Shown: positions 46,086 through 56,498, counted from the stretch's first letter. The stretch is 64,000 nucleotides of DNA from Campylobacter sp. (GCF_030528245.1 NZ_JAUMZG010000002.1:1-64000); one strand, 5' to 3'. A program made the numbers and translations. The notes: generated by a model not told the origin, from the letters alone.

Positions 46086-47989
46086 TGGGGATTGAGGATG
46101 AGGGTTAAAAGGGCCTCAGTGCTGAAGCCAAAATGCTCAAACACCGCCGCATCCTTGCCGCTTTCGCCAAAATTTCTCATGCCATAAACCCTATGACAAA
46201 ATCGATAAAGCTCCTTGGAGCAGGCCGCCTCCACGCCGATAACCTCGCCCCTTAGAAGCCTTTTTTGATACGCCGTGCTTTGTGCCTCAAAAAGCTCAAA
46301 GCAGGGCATGGAAACGACATTAGCCTCCATGCCGCGCCGTGCTAGCTCTAAAGCCACCTCCAAGCAAAGCGCCACCTCGCTGCCGCTAGATAAAAGGGTG
46401 AATTGAGGATTTTCTGCCTCCCTTAGCAGGTAGGCGCCCTCGCTCACACTCCCAAAAACGGGCGCACTCAGGGCCTTGAGCTTTTGCCTTGAAAGCACGA
46501 AGGCGCAAGGGCAACCAGAATTCAAAGCCAGCTTCCAAGCCTCCACATTTTCCCGTCCGTCCGCTGGGCGGAAAGTTAAAAAATTGGGCATCGCTCTAAA
46601 CATACTAAGCTGCTCGATGGGCTGGTGGGTCGGGCCATCCTCGCCCACGCCTATGCTATCGTGAGTGAAGATGAAAAAATGCCTAAGCTTCATCAACGCG
46701 GCCAGTCTGGCGGCGGGTTTTAAATAATCGCTAAAAACGAAAAAAGTCGCCGAAAAGGGCAGGAAAAGCCCGTATCGCGCAAAGGCGTTATTGATCGCTG
46801 CCATCGCATGCTCCCTGATGCCAAAATGGATGTTCTTGCCCTCCGCAAAGTCGCCAAGTCCCTTAAGCTCGGTCTTATTTGAGGGCGCTAAATCCGCGCT
46901 GCCTCCCAAAAAGCCCTCCAAATTTTGGGCTAGGACATTTAAAATTTCGCCATTGCTATCCCGTGTGGCCAGGTCCTTGCCGCTAAAATCTGGAAAGGGA
47001 ATTTGAGAAAAATCAGGCCTCAAAAGTCTCTCCAAAAGCTCCTTTTTGGTGGAATTTTCCAGACTCTTGCGCCATTTTGCCTCTTCCAAGTCCCCAAGCT
47101 CCACCGCCGCGCCAAAACGCAGCCTCACATCCTCTGGCACGGCAAAGCACTCGCTCGCATCAAAGCCCGCCGCCGCCTTCGCACCTGCGATCACATCCTC
47201 GCCCAAGGGCGCACCGTGGCTATGATGAGAGCCCTCGAGCGCACCCGCACCCTTGGCGATGATGGTTTTAGCGATGATGAGGCTGGGCTTTGCGCTAGCG
47301 CGTGCTTGCTTTAAGGCCGCGTCAATCGCCTCAAAATCGTGCCCGTTAATGCTTTGGACAAAAAAGCCCTGCGCCTCAAAACGCTGCCCCACATCCTCAT
47401 TAAAAGCGAGGCTCACCGCCCCCTCAATAGAAATCGCATTGCTATCGTAAATGAGGATTAAATTTTTAAGAGCGTGGAGTCCTGCCAAAGAGCAGGCCTC
47501 ATAACTTAGGCCCTCCTGCAGATCCCCATCCCCGCAAAGGCAGTAAATTTTGTGTCCAATCACATCCTCACCCAGTAAATCTTGCGCCTTTTTTGCCGCC
47601 ATCGCAAAGCCGACCGCATTAGCCACGCCTTGTCCTAGAGGGCCGGTGGCGATTTCCACGCCGGGAGTGGTGATTTCGGGGTGGCCTGGGGTTTTGGAGT
47701 GAAGCTGCCTGAAATTTTTCAAGTCCTCCAAGCTCAAATCATAGCCGCTCAGATGCAAAAAGCTATAAAGCAGGGCTGAAGCGTGCCCGCCTGAAAAAAT
47801 AAGGCGATCGCGGTTTAGCCAAGTGGGATTTTTGGGATTATGCACAAGATGCAAACTGAGCACCGCCATCACATCAGCCAGACCCAAGGGTGCGCCGGGA
47901 TGGCCTGAATGAGCTCTTTGCACCATATCCGCGCTGAGAAATCTCAAGGTATCGGCCTGTTTTTGTAGCATCTTCGTGTCCATTTTCAC
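46082..47989 (-). CDS. tkt: transketolase
   Basis: This 635-residue thiamine-diphosphate enzyme moves two-carbon units in the non-oxidative pentose phosphate pathway. Family features: AHSGHPGAPLGLADVM, the ThDP motif GDGDLQEGLSYEACSLAG, the pyrimidine domain FGIREHAMAAINNAFARYG and HDSIGVGEDGPTHQPIEQL. Campylobacter of this group lack a complete glycolysis, so this supplies pentoses and erythrose 4-phosphate. It lies 2 bases after ispA. Confidence 0.95.
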   Translation of the reverse strand: MKMDTKMLQKQADTLRFLSADMVQRAHSGHPGAPLGLADVMAVLSLHLVHNPKNPTWLNRDRLIFSGGHASALLYSFLHLSGYDLSLEDLKNFRQLHSKTPGHPEITTPGVEIATGPLGQGVANAVGFAMAAKKAQDLLGEDVIGHKIYCLCGDGDLQEGLSYEACSLAGLHALKNLILIYDSNAISIEGAVSLAFNEDVGQRFEAQGFFVQSINGHDFEAIDAALKQARASAKPSLIIAKTIIAKGAGALEGSHHSHGAPLGEDVIAGAKAAAGFDASECFAVPEDVRLRFGAAVELGDLEEAKWRKSLENSTKKELLERLLRPDFSQIPFPDFSGKDLATRDSNGEILNVLAQNLEGFLGGSADLAPSNKTELKGLGDFAEGKNIHFGIREHAMAAINNAFARYGLFLPFSATFFVFSDYLKPAARLAALMKLRHFFIFTHDSIGVGEDGPTHQPIEQLSMFRAMPNFLTFRPADGRENVEAWKLALNSGCPCAFVLSRQKLKALSAPVFGSVSEGAYLLREAENPQFTLLSSGSEVALCLEVALELARRGMEANVVSMPCFELFEAQSTAYQKRLLRGEVIGVEAACSKELYRFCHRVYGMRNFGESGKDAAVFEHFGFSTEALLTLILNPQ

Positions 47990-47991
47990 CC

Positions 47992-48825
47992 CTATAAATG
48001 TGCTTGAATCAAAATTTGTAGCTCTTTCGCAAAATCGGCCTTAAAGCCCGTAAAATCGCAAGTTTTCAAAAGCTCTTCCTTGCTCTTCATTGCGCCCTCA
48101 AGCCCCAGCAAATTCACAAAAGAATTCTTGTGCGCATCGGCCTTTGTCGGCTTGCCGCTTTCTTCTGTGGTGCTTGTGGCATCAATGATATCGTCATTGA
48201 TTTGAAAAACAAGCCCCAACTTTAAGCCAAGCGTGTAAAATTTCTCCACCTCCTCAAGCTCGCAAAATTGCGCACCCATTTTTAGGGCGGCAGCGATGAG
48301 CCTAGCGGTCTTATGCGTGTGTAAAAATTCAAGCTCCTGCAAGGAGAGCTTTTGATCCTCAAAATGACAATCCAAAGCCTGCCCCAGCACCATGCCATTG
48401 AGCCCTGCGTTGAAGGCTAGGCTTTCGATGAGCTTGAGCCTGACCTCTGGGCTTACCCTCATGCGGCTTAGGAGCAAAAAGGCCTCCGTATTGAGAGCGT
48501 CCCCGACCAAAATCGCCGTAGCCTCGTCGTAGCGCTTGTGAAGCGTGGGCCTTGCGCGCCTGAAATCCGCATCATCCATAGCGGGCAAATCATCGTGTAT
48601 CAAGGAGTAGCTGTGGATGAATTCCAAAGCCAAAGCCGCATCCAGCGCCTCGCTTAGGGCTTGGTTTTTGTAGGATCGCACGAGGGTGAGGAAGAGTCTC
48701 GCTCTAAAATGCTTCCCCCCCGCCTCAAGCATCGCAGCTAGGGCCTCGTTGAAAAAGGGATGGAAGCTTTGGACTTGGGGCAAATTTTGCCTCAAATGCG
48801 TGGCAAAAAGCTGGGCCAGGCTCAC
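47992..48825 (-). CDS. ispA: polyprenyl (farnesyl/geranylgeranyl) diphosphate synthase
   Basis: This 277-residue trans-prenyltransferase condenses IPP with allylic diphosphates. The first aspartate-rich motif lies in LIHDDLPAMDDADFRRARPT and the second in FQINDDIIDATS. It feeds quinone and undecaprenyl synthesis, the latter being the N-glycan carrier lipid. It overlaps the PDZ-protein gene by 4 bases. Confidence 0.93.
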   Translation of the reverse strand: MSLAQLFATHLRQNLPQVQSFHPFFNEALAAMLEAGGKHFRARLFLTLVRSYKNQALSEALDAALALEFIHSYSLIHDDLPAMDDADFRRARPTLHKRYDEATAILVGDALNTEAFLLLSRMRVSPEVRLKLIESLAFNAGLNGMVLGQALDCHFEDQKLSLQELEFLHTHKTARLIAAALKMGAQFCELEEVEKFYTLGLKLGLVFQINDDIIDATSTTEESGKPTKADAHKNSFVNLLGLEGAMKSKEELLKTCDFTGFKADFAKELQILIQAHL

Positions 48826-49910
48826 TTAGTAAGCCTCACAAAAAAGTGGAATTTCCCATCGCCTCTGGTGCGAAGGTCTAGGCCGCTGCCAAAATTATGC
48901 AGGGGCAGTTTGTTTTCAGCTCTTTCGATGAGGATGTGAAAGTCATTGCCCTTGGCTAAAAGATCTTGAAGCTGCTTGAAATTTTTGACCACTTCGTTAT
49001 TGACGCGTAAAATTTTATCCCCCACCATAAAGCCCGCCGCACCGGCTCTGGAGCCCGCATCCACGCGCGTGACCAAGAGGGCGGCATTCACACTCAGGCC
49101 TAGGTTGCTTTTAAAGCTTGTCGGGGCGGGTTTGGGCTTATTGCTCGGTAGATTGAAATGGCCGATGTCTTTTTCAAAAACGATGCTTGAGATATTGACA
49201 TCCTGATTGTCCCTTAGGACATTGAAGTAAATCGTGCTGCCCCTATCGGCGAAAAGCACCCTTTCATTGAGCCTTCTAATGTCGCGCACGGGCTGGCCAT
49301 CAAGGCTTGTAACCTCGTCGTTGATGAGAAATTGCGGATTTTTACGCACCGCCTTCACATAAATTTTACCCTCCCGCTCTACAAAATCCACGCCAATATC
49401 CCCCCAATAGACATCGTTGTATTTCATAAAATGCTTGAGGTAGCGATTGCCGATGAAGGAGCCATCGCTTAGGGCGATGCCTAGCATGTCGCAGCAGGGC
49501 TCACCCAAAAGCCCCACCTTGCTTTTAAAATCAAGCTGATCCTTTTCGTCGATATTTTGCGCTAGGTATTTGATGTGCCCGATGTAGGGTTTTTCAGGAT
49601 CCCAAATGCCCACCCAGTCATTGCGCGTGAGCTGCTCCTCATCGGCCATAGGCGTGGGGATGAGGGAAAAATCCGTCCGCACCAAATATAAATTCAAAAA
49701 AGGGTCGTATTTGACATATTTGTTAAGCTTTGCGTTGGGCTCTTTCAAAACGGCTAGCAAATTCTCACTCAAGGCAAAGGCCTGCATGCCCTCGTAATTT
49801 AAAATGCTAGCCTTATTCCTCTCATACCCTGCGGCAAAATCCTCAAATTTAGGCCTTTCAATCGCCACAAGCAAGGAAAAAAAAGCGCCCATTAAGACCA
49901 AAATTTTCAC
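48822..49910 (-). CDS. periplasmic PDZ-domain protein (Cj1643-like)
   Basis: This 362-residue protein has an N-terminal signal ([19 protein letters not shown]) and ends in a PDZ domain (about residues 270-335; VDAGSRAGAAGFMVGDKILR). There is no protease catalytic triad. Two cysteines are adjacent (GEPCCDMLG). A glycosylation sequon D-V-N-I-S is centred on N239. C. jejuni has a homologue (Cj1643) of unknown role at the same place. It overlaps ybaB and ispA by 4 bases each. Confidence 0.82.
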   Translation of the reverse strand: MKILVLMGAFFSLLVAIERPKFEDFAAGYERNKASILNYEGMQAFALSENLLAVLKEPNAKLNKYVKYDPFLNLYLVRTDFSLIPTPMADEEQLTRNDWVGIWDPEKPYIGHIKYLAQNIDEKDQLDFKSKVGLLGEPCCDMLGIALSDGSFIGNRYLKHFMKYNDVYWGDIGVDFVEREGKIYVKAVRKNPQFLINDEVTSLDGQPVRDIRRLNERVLFADRGSTIYFNVLRDNQDVNISSIVFEKDIGHFNLPSNKPKPAPTSFKSNLGLSVNAALLVTRVDAGSRAGAAGFMVGDKILRVNNEVVKNFKQLQDLLAKGNDFHILIERAENKLPLHNFGSGLDLRTRGDGKFHFFVRLTK

Positions 49911-50215
49911 TTCATACCTCCCAAACCGCTTAAAATATTACCCGCTAAGCTGGTTTTATTTTGCGCGACCATGGCCAGCGCGTCATTGATCGCTGCGATG
50001 AGTAAAATTTGCAAACTTTCCTTATCCTCAAGCAAAGAATCATCAATGCTAACATCGATGATTTCGCCCTTGCCGTTCGCACTCACACTCACAAGCCCCC
50101 CGCCACTTTTGGCGCTAAACTCCTTACCCTCAAGCTCAAGCTCTAGGCTTTTTGCCTTTTCTTGCACCTGATTTAAAAGCTCTCCCATCTTGGAAAAATC
50201 TATATTTTCAAACAT
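49907..50215 (-). CDS. ybaB: YbaB/EbfC nucleoid-associated protein
   Basis: This 102-residue protein matches the YbaB/EbfC family ([44 protein letters not shown]). Family members bind DNA and coat the nucleoid. I chose ATG 50215 (MFENIDF) over an upstream in-frame ATG at 50257. It overlaps murE by 8 bases. Confidence 0.9.
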   Translation of the reverse strand: MFENIDFSKMGELLNQVQEKAKSLELELEGKEFSAKSGGGLVSVSANGKGEIIDVSIDDSLLEDKESLQILLIAAINDALAMVAQNKTSLAGNILSGLGGMK

Positions 50216-51497
50216 CAACGCTTCCTTTGTAAAACTGCAAAACGACCTCCCTATCACTGAAGGGATGCTTCACACCTTGAATTTCTTGAGTATCCTCATC
50301 GCCCTTACCCAAAATCAACACCAAATCGTCCCTCTCTTTCATCTCTAAAGCCCTAAAAATAGCCATTTTTCTATCCTCTATCAGCAGGGGCGCATCCTTT
50401 TTGACAAAACCGCTTAGAATTTCTTTCATGATCGCGCCCGGATCCTCACTGCGAGGATTATCGCTTGTGATGATAGCAAGTTTCGCATAATGCTCCACCA
50501 CCCTACCCATCAAGGCCCTTTTGCTTTTGTCCCTGTCCCCACCCGCGCCAAAAACCACGATGAGTTTTTTCGCCTTGAAGCCATCCAAAATTTTTTCTAT
50601 GCCATCGGGAGTGTGCGCAAAGTCAACAATCACCCCCTCAGCCACCCTCTCAACCCTGCCGCAAACCCCAGCAAAACCGCTAATCGCTCGCTCCAAATCC
50701 TTTAAATTCGGTCTTACCAGCTCACAAACACAGGCCGCGGCGGCTAGGAGGTTGTAGAGATTGAAAAGTCCTAAAAGCGGCGAAGAGATGTGAAAGCTCT
50801 GCCCACCCGCCGCGATCAAAGCCTCAATGCCCCCCTCCAAAGCATAGGCCTTGGCGTGATAAAAGGCGGGATTTTCTAAGCCGTAGGAGAAGGAATTTTT
50901 GACATTGAATTTTAAAGCTGCGGCGTCTTTATTGATGAATTTTATGGCATCATCGGCAAAAAAGCTTTCTTTGGCCGCGCGGTAATTCTCAAAAGAGCCG
51001 TGAAAATCCAAATGATCCTGGGTGAGGTTGGTGAAAATTTTCGCCGCAAAACTAAGTCCCTCGATGCGATTTTGCACGAGGGCGTGAGAGCTGACCTCCA
51101 TCACGAAAAATTCACATTTTGCCTCGCTGGCCTTTTGCAAATAGGACAGGGTCCTCAAAAGGGGCTCGGTGGTGAGGCCCTTGGCTGCGATTTGCGTGTC
51201 GTTGATGAAGGCGCCGCGAGTGCCACAAAGGGCGCATTTAAAGCCCAAATCTAGCAGGATGGAATAAAGCGCGGCGGCGGTTGTGGTCTTGCCGTTTGTG
51301 CCTGTGATGCCGATGATTTTAATGCCCTCATCAATGTTTAAAAGCTTTTTGGCCGTATGGGCCTTGATAATTTTTGCGCCATTTTTGAGGGCATCGGCTT
51401 CAAATTTAGCGTTTTGCGCACTGCTGAGAAAAAGGCAATCCTGCACGCACTCGCTAGAATCATCCGTGATGAAAGTGTTGCTAAGCCTTAGCTTCAC
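50208..51497 (-). CDS. murE: UDP-MurNAc-L-Ala-D-Glu:meso-diaminopimelate ligase
   Basis: This 429-residue Mur ligase adds meso-diaminopimelate to the peptidoglycan precursor. ATP-binding [15 protein letters not shown], the central [15 protein letters not shown] and the C-terminal DNPR in [11 protein letters not shown] are visible; DNPR marks meso-DAP specificity. I chose GTG 51497 ([13 protein letters not shown]), as in C. jejuni MurE, over an in-frame ATG at 51542. It overlaps the upstream gene by 17 bases. Confidence 0.93.
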   Translation of the reverse strand: MKLRLSNTFITDDSSECVQDCLFLSSAQNAKFEADALKNGAKIIKAHTAKKLLNIDEGIKIIGITGTNGKTTTAAALYSILLDLGFKCALCGTRGAFINDTQIAAKGLTTEPLLRTLSYLQKASEAKCEFFVMEVSSHALVQNRIEGLSFAAKIFTNLTQDHLDFHGSFENYRAAKESFFADDAIKFINKDAAALKFNVKNSFSYGLENPAFYHAKAYALEGGIEALIAAGGQSFHISSPLLGLFNLYNLLAAAACVCELVRPNLKDLERAISGFAGVCGRVERVAEGVIVDFAHTPDGIEKILDGFKAKKLIVVFGAGGDRDKSKRALMGRVVEHYAKLAIITSDNPRSEDPGAIMKEILSGFVKKDAPLLIEDRKMAIFRALEMKERDDLVLILGKGDEDTQEIQGVKHPFSDREVVLQFYKGSVDV

Positions 51498-52026
51498 TTT
51501 TAAACCCCATGAGTTTTTCTTGCAATTTGATGAACCTGTCATTGTCCCAAAAATGTGGCGAGAGACTTTCTATGTAGCTTAAAATCATTTCTTTGTAGCC
51601 ATTTTCGAGTAGTTTTTCTAAAAAATCCAAAAAATCTTCCCTATCGTCAATGATGAGTTTGGTTCCTAAAATCACATTTTCAAAGCTTTTTTGAAAACCT
51701 AAATTTTCCTCGCTTTTTAAAAAATCGCGATAATTCAGCGCAAAAACGCCCTCAAATTCCTCCCTGATGCTTTCGCTTTCAAAGGAATTTAAAATCCCCT
51801 CAAAATCTTTATCCACATCGGGCATTTTGTAATTGTCCAAATAAAATTCAAAAAGCAAGGAGGCCTCTCGGGGATTTTTAAGCGCCAAATCGCAAAGGCT
51901 GATGAAATTGAGCAAACGCTTATTTTTACGCTTTTCATAGGCTAGAGAAAAATACATCTTCGCGGTTTGAAAATCGCCCTTATAAAAATGCTCAATGCCG
52001 ATTTTTTTATAATTTTGCAAACTCAT
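51481..52026 (-). CDS. hypothetical helical-repeat (TPR-like) protein
   Basis: This 181-residue protein starts [19 protein letters not shown] and has a TPR-like first repeat ([20 protein letters not shown]), the rest being acidic and helical. No signal peptide is present. The C. jejuni homologue (Cj1640) occupies the same place between murE and the nifU-like gene. It overlaps both neighbours. The function is unknown. Confidence 0.75.
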   Translation of the reverse strand: MSLQNYKKIGIEHFYKGDFQTAKMYFSLAYEKRKNKRLLNFISLCDLALKNPREASLLFEFYLDNYKMPDVDKDFEGILNSFESESIREEFEGVFALNYRDFLKSEENLGFQKSFENVILGTKLIIDDREDFLDFLEKLLENGYKEMILSYIESLSPHFWDNDRFIKLQEKLMGFKSEAKA

Positions 52027-52279
52027 CGGCCCCGCCGTTTAAATTCACCAAGCTGATTTCGGGATGTATGTCGATTTTAAGCTGTTTTTCAAGCCCGTAT
52101 TTTAGAGTCGTCCCACTGGAAGCACAGCCCTTGCAAGCGCCGATCAAATGCACATAAACCACGCCGTTTTTAACGCCTAAAAATTCAAGCCCACCACCAT
52201 CTTTTTCTAAAATGTGTAAATTTTTATCCAAGCTTTTTTTCACGGGATTTATAAGCTCTTCATCGCTAAAGGGCAGCAT
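52007..52279 (-). CDS. NifU-like C-terminal-domain protein
   Basis: This 90-residue protein is a stand-alone NifU C-terminal/Nfu domain with the iron-sulfur cysteine pair in GACKGCASSGTT, preceded by LDKNLHILEKDGGGLEFLGV. Such proteins carry or donate Fe-S clusters. It is the first gene of the long leftward run that reaches tkt and beyond; its promoter must lie in the AT-rich gap at 52280-52423. Confidence 0.88.
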   Translation of the reverse strand: MLPFSDEELINPVKKSLDKNLHILEKDGGGLEFLGVKNGVVYVHLIGACKGCASSGTTLKYGLEKQLKIDIHPEISLVNLNGGADEFAKL

Positions 52280-52397
52280 GTTTTAACCTTGATTTTATTT
52301 TTTAAAATTTAGCTAATTTGTGTTAAAAAATAAAGCAAATTTAAACTTTTTAAACGCAATGTATCATAAATAATTTTAATTTTATTTTGCTAAAATT

Positions 52398-52403
52398 TAT
52401 AAT
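52398..52403 (+). promoter_or_regulatory. candidate -10 box for the DUF262 gene
   Basis: TATAAT lies 21 bases before the start codon at 52424, next to a TAAAAT at 52391-52396. The surrounding 144-base gap is very AT-rich and also carries the promoter for the leftward operon. Confidence 0.4.
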
Positions 52404-52423
52404 ATAAATTACAGGAGACTAAA

Positions 52424-54179
52424 ATGGCAGAATTAAGAGCAGAGGCAAATACTATCGCGAATTATCTTTCTAAAAATCACTTTCTTATCCCTATGTATCA
52501 AAGAAATTATGTTTGGGGAGAAGATGAGTGTGGGCAGCTTTGGGACGATATTTATCATTTTTATAAAAATAAAACAGACGATGATGAGTATTTTTTAGGC
52601 TCTATGGTCATTTACGCAGAAAATAAGGTGCAAAACATCATAGACGGACAGCAACGCACTACCACGCTTTTATTACTCATTCGCGCCCTTTTATGAAAAG
52701 GCAAAAGGGCAAAAGAAAGAAAATGTCGATAAATTAAAGGATAGTTTGGCGGATTGCTTATGGGATACGCACAGAAGAACCGGAGAAATTTTTTACGATA
52801 AAACGCATTTAAAAAGCGAGGTTGCCACAGCTAAGGATAATGAAAAATTAGAAAATCTTTTTAAAGAGGATATAAAAATAGACGAAAAAGATAAAAAACT
52901 TTCTTTATACGAAAAAAATTATCTTTATTTTAAAAGAAAAATTGATGATTTGGCACTTAATGAGCCTGTGGAGTGGTTTGGCTTTTGTGAATGTTTGCTT
53001 GATGATTGCGTAATTTTACCCATAGAATGCAGCGAAAGGGACAAGGCTTTAAGGATTTTTAATACTCTTAATAATAGAGGCATTTCGCTTAGCACGGCAG
53101 ATATTTTAAAAGGCATTATTTACGCAAATAAAAAAGAAGATGAAAAGCCCCTTTTTGCGAAAGAGTGGCAGAATTTAGAAAGTTTGCTTCAAGATTCAAA
53201 TTATCTTAAAAAAGAAGATGTAGGCTTTTTATTTGAGCAATATGAGCATATTATTAGAGCTTTACACGAGGAATTAGACACCGTTATCCCTACTGTGCTT
53301 GATTTTTGGACTAAAAAAGATAAATTAAATTCTAAAAAGAAAAATGTCAATTTTGCAGCAAATGAGGACTTACTCACCCAAAAAGAAAGCTTTGAATTTA
53401 TCAAAAAACTGGGCGATTTTTGGGCGAATCCTTATGATTTTTTAGACGAGCAGGGTAAAAAATATTTTGCGATTTTAAATCTATTTCCTAATAAATTATG
53501 GCGTATGGTTGTTTCGATGTGTTTTTACGAAGCACATAAAAATAAAGAGAGCTTAAAAGAGCTTTTAGATATGATTTTACCGCAAATTGCATCTTATTGT
53601 GCGCTTGGTTTATTTTGGGGTAAGGGCGGTGGAGCTGGGCTTTTTTGGGGCTTTATGAAGGCTAATATCAATTTAAAAAACAAAAAAAGAGAGAAAATTT
53701 TTGAAAAATCTTTAAATTTACCCGTTTTAAAAATGCCAAGTTTGGAAAATTTCATCGATTTTTCCCAAAAAACTATCCCTAAAAATATGCGTTATGTTCT
53801 TGCTTTTTATGCCTTAATTTATGATGAAAAGCAAATTTTTTGGTGGAATAGTGCAAATAAAAATTTCAGTTTTAATCTTTTAGAGATAGAGCATATACTC
53901 CCTAAAAAATGGCAGGATAATTACTACAAGCTTGAAGAAGATGAGGTTAAAGGCTTGGTTGAACAAATAGGCAATAAAATTCTTATAGAAAAAAAGCTTA
54001 ACATAGTCGCTTCAAATGAATTTTTTACTAAGAAAAAAGAGCATTATGCCGCTTCATTTTGTGCCGAAGTAAAAGCCCTTTCAAAAAGCTCTAAAAAGGA
54101 CTGGAGTTTTAAGGACATTGAGGAAAGAAATAAGCAAATTTATGCCGAATTTGGTGAATTTTTTAGCGAGATCTTTTAA
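52424..54179 (+). pseudogene. GmrSD-like DUF262/DUF1524 type IV restriction protein, frameshifted
   Basis: The N-terminal 90 residues carry DUF262 hallmarks (MYQRNYVWGEDECGQLWDDI, IDGQQRTTTLLLL), then a stop. From 52686 a second frame reads PFYEKAKGQKKENVDKL and is open to 54179. It ends with a DUF1524 HNH-like motif (LEIEHILPKKW, IGNKILIEKKLN). Removing one T from the four at 52689-52692 restores IRALYEKAKGQ and a protein of about 584 residues. Intact homologues act like GmrSD, an NTP-dependent nuclease against modified DNA. It is a solitary, AT-rich gene, which suggests acquisition. The MFS gene starts on the last base of its stop codon. Confidence 0.82.
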
Positions 54180-55384
54180 TGCAAAAACACACCAAAATTA
54201 AGGGTTTTGCCAAATTTAGACTTATTTTCATCTTAGCTTTAATGTCGAGCATAGCCCCGCTTTCTACCGATATGTATCTCCCCGCTCTTTCACAGGTCAA
54301 ACAAAGCTTTGAAACAAGCGAGTTTTTAACCCAACTTTCTTTAGCAAGTTTTTTTGTAGCTTTTGCTTTAGGACAGCTTATTTATGGACCATTGAGCGAT
54401 GTTTTTGGGCGTAAAATTCCCGCCCTTGTGGGGATTTTTATCTTCATCGTTTCAAGCCTTTTTTGCGTGATAATTGATAGCATTTACGCCTTCATCGCTC
54501 TGCGTTTTTTTGAGGCTTTGGGGGGATGCGCTGGAGTGGTTATCGCTAGGGCTATTGTCAATGATTTATTCGAGCTTAAAGAAGCGGCTGGCGTTTTTGC
54601 CCTGATGATGGTTTTTAGCGCCCTTGCCCCCATGCTTTCTCCTTCATTTGGAGGCCTTTTGCTAGAATATTTTTCTTGGCATAGCATTTTTGCCACACTC
54701 TTCGCACTTGGAATTTTGCTTTTTTTGCTCATTCTTTTTGCGCTTAAAGAATCCGCTCCCCATCTCGGTCGTCAAAAATTCTCCCTCCAAAAGACAAAGC
54801 AAGCCTACGCTTTCATCCTTAGCGACAAAAAATTCCTCATTTATGTCTCTTCTATGTCCTTGGTTTTGGCGGCGATGTTTGCCTATATCACGGGCTCTAG
54901 CTTTGTTTTTGTAGAATTTTTTGGCCTGAGCGGGCAGCACTTTGGTCTACTCTTTGGCATCAATGCCCTAGGCTTCATTTTCTGCGCTAACATCAACGCC
55001 CGCCTTGTGCGCCACTTCGCAAGCGAAAAAATCCTCTCCCGTGCCCTGATTTTGATGCTATTGTCAGTCTCCATCCTGCTTTGCAGTGCCCTTGTTTATC
55101 CCAATTTCTGGCTTTTTGAGCTTGGAATTTTCACCAGCATCGCCATGCTAGCCTTCATCGCGCCCAACGCCACCACCCTTGCCATGGCACGTTTCCAAAA
55201 GCACAGCGGCACGGCCTCTGCGGTGCTTGGCACGGCACAGTTTGCCCTCGCAGGCCTAAGCGCCATCCTCGTCGGCGCCCTTGAGGCCAACACCCCCCTA
55301 GCCCTCTCTTTGGTGATGTTTTCATGCGTGGCGGGGGCTAATGTTTTGTATTTCTTAAATAATAAATCAATAGGCAACTCTTAA
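54179..55384 (+). CDS. Bcr/CflA-type MFS drug efflux transporter
   Basis: This 401-residue protein has 12 predicted helices and early Bcr/CflA features (SSIAPLSTDMYLPALSQVK, LGQLIYGPLSDVFGRKIPAL). It would export drugs or metabolites by proton antiport. The start is at ATG 54179, overlapping the upstream stop by one base. In C. jejuni an MFS gene, cjaB, also lies beside cjaA and jlpA, so this may be its counterpart; I cannot confirm orthology. The 5' half is more AT-rich than the 3' half. Confidence 0.82.
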   Translation: MQKHTKIKGFAKFRLIFILALMSSIAPLSTDMYLPALSQVKQSFETSEFLTQLSLASFFVAFALGQLIYGPLSDVFGRKIPALVGIFIFIVSSLFCVIIDSIYAFIALRFFEALGGCAGVVIARAIVNDLFELKEAAGVFALMMVFSALAPMLSPSFGGLLLEYFSWHSIFATLFALGILLFLLILFALKESAPHLGRQKFSLQKTKQAYAFILSDKKFLIYVSSMSLVLAAMFAYITGSSFVFVEFFGLSGQHFGLLFGINALGFIFCANINARLVRHFASEKILSRALILMLLSVSILLCSALVYPNFWLFELGIFTSIAMLAFIAPNATTLAMARFQKHSGTASAVLGTAQFALAGLSAILVGALEANTPLALSLVMFSCVAGANVLYFLNNKSIGNS

Positions 55385-55406
55385 AGAAATAGCTCAACAA
55401 CTCCAG

Positions 55407-56498
55407 TCACCAAAGCTCGGAGGACATTTGTAAGATCTCGCTGAAATCCTCGCCATTGAGGATGATTTTTTTGATGGGATTTTCCGGGGCAACTCCCGAA
55501 AAATCAGCCACTGAAAAATCATCCTTAAAAAGAAGCTCCAAATTTGACCTATAAATCGAACTCTTATCCATTTTGTCCATCAAATTGGCGACCTTATCAA
55601 AGAGGACAATTCGCTTCTCATCGATCTCTTGTCTATTTTTGAGGGTTTGCAGATAGCCCTTAGCCATCGTAAGATAGGGCTTGAAAACATCATTGGTTTG
55701 TAAGCTTGTATCGATTTGAAGATTTTGAGGTTTTATCAACTGCAAAATTTTCAGCGCACGTTCATCATCATCCTCTACAAATTTTTTAAGGCCTTGCTCC
55801 GACACATTTTGCACAGCAGTATCAAAAAGCAGCTCATCTCCGGCTATAGCCCACAAATCCTTACTCACGCTGGCCCTTTTTGAGATCTTGATGTGATTAT
55901 CCTTGGCATTACCGAATGTAAAATTCATCGTCCAATCGTAATTTTTTTCGTTTTGAGCGACATCATAGTTTAGTTCCAAATCATAGCTATCCTTGACCCA
56001 CTCCTGCACAAGCTCAGCAATTTTCACATCCTTGACAAAAAAGCGCTGCGCTGCCTTGATTTCCCTTGTCAGCTTTTCGCCGATTTTAAACGATTTCATC
56101 CGGATGCTAACCTGTATTTTTTCGTTGTTTTCAAACATATTATCCACCGCATCCTTGAGACTAACATTACCCTCCCTATCACCTAAGTAAAGCTGATTAC
56201 TGCGCAATACAAAGCCCTGCGATCGCACGATTTCCTCCAACTTTGCACCATCCCTAGGATTTTTCTCAAGCAAAGCGAAGGTAAAATTCTCACAAATCAC
56301 AAATTTCCCATCCGCCCTGCAGACAAAATCATCCGCTTCCACCCTAACATTTTTATTATCCACGATCTGCAAAAGCGTCTTTTTAAACTCCGCGTTGAGT
56401 CCATTTTCGTATTTTTTAACCACCCCATCGCTGATTTGACTCGAGCAAGCTCCCAAAAATAAAGCACAACACAAAAAAAACAAAACATGCCTCAACAT
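55407..56498 (-). CDS. jlpA: JlpA-like surface lipoprotein
   Basis: This 363-residue lipoprotein has the signal LRHVLFFLCCALFLGAC with the lipobox cysteine C18. The next part (ISDGVVKKYENGLNAEFKK, CRADGKFVICENFTF) resembles C. jejuni JlpA, a surface-exposed adhesin of about 370 residues. The similarity is weak elsewhere. A sequon E-G-N-V-S at N111 matches the first JlpA glycosite; the second is absent (REIKAAQ). I chose ATG 56498, with GGGG upstream, over ATG 56534. It diverges from cjaA, the same neighbour as in C. jejuni. Confidence 0.75.
   Translation of the reverse strand: MLRHVLFFLCCALFLGACSSQISDGVVKKYENGLNAEFKKTLLQIVDNKNVRVEADDFVCRADGKFVICENFTFALLEKNPRDGAKLEEIVRSQGFVLRSNQLYLGDREGNVSLKDAVDNMFENNEKIQVSIRMKSFKIGEKLTREIKAAQRFFVKDVKIAELVQEWVKDSYDLELNYDVAQNEKNYDWTMNFTFGNAKDNHIKISKRASVSKDLWAIAGDELLFDTAVQNVSEQGLKKFVEDDDERALKILQLIKPQNLQIDTSLQTNDVFKPYLTMAKGYLQTLKNRQEIDEKRIVLFDKVANLMDKMDKSSIYRSNLELLFKDDFSVADFSGVAPENPIKKIILNGEDFSEILQMSSELW

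Noticed and set aside
52424-55384. A multi-gene defence island around the DUF262 gene
   Set aside because: The neighbours are a NifU-like housekeeping gene and a drug transporter; no methyltransferase, helicase or toxin partner is present.
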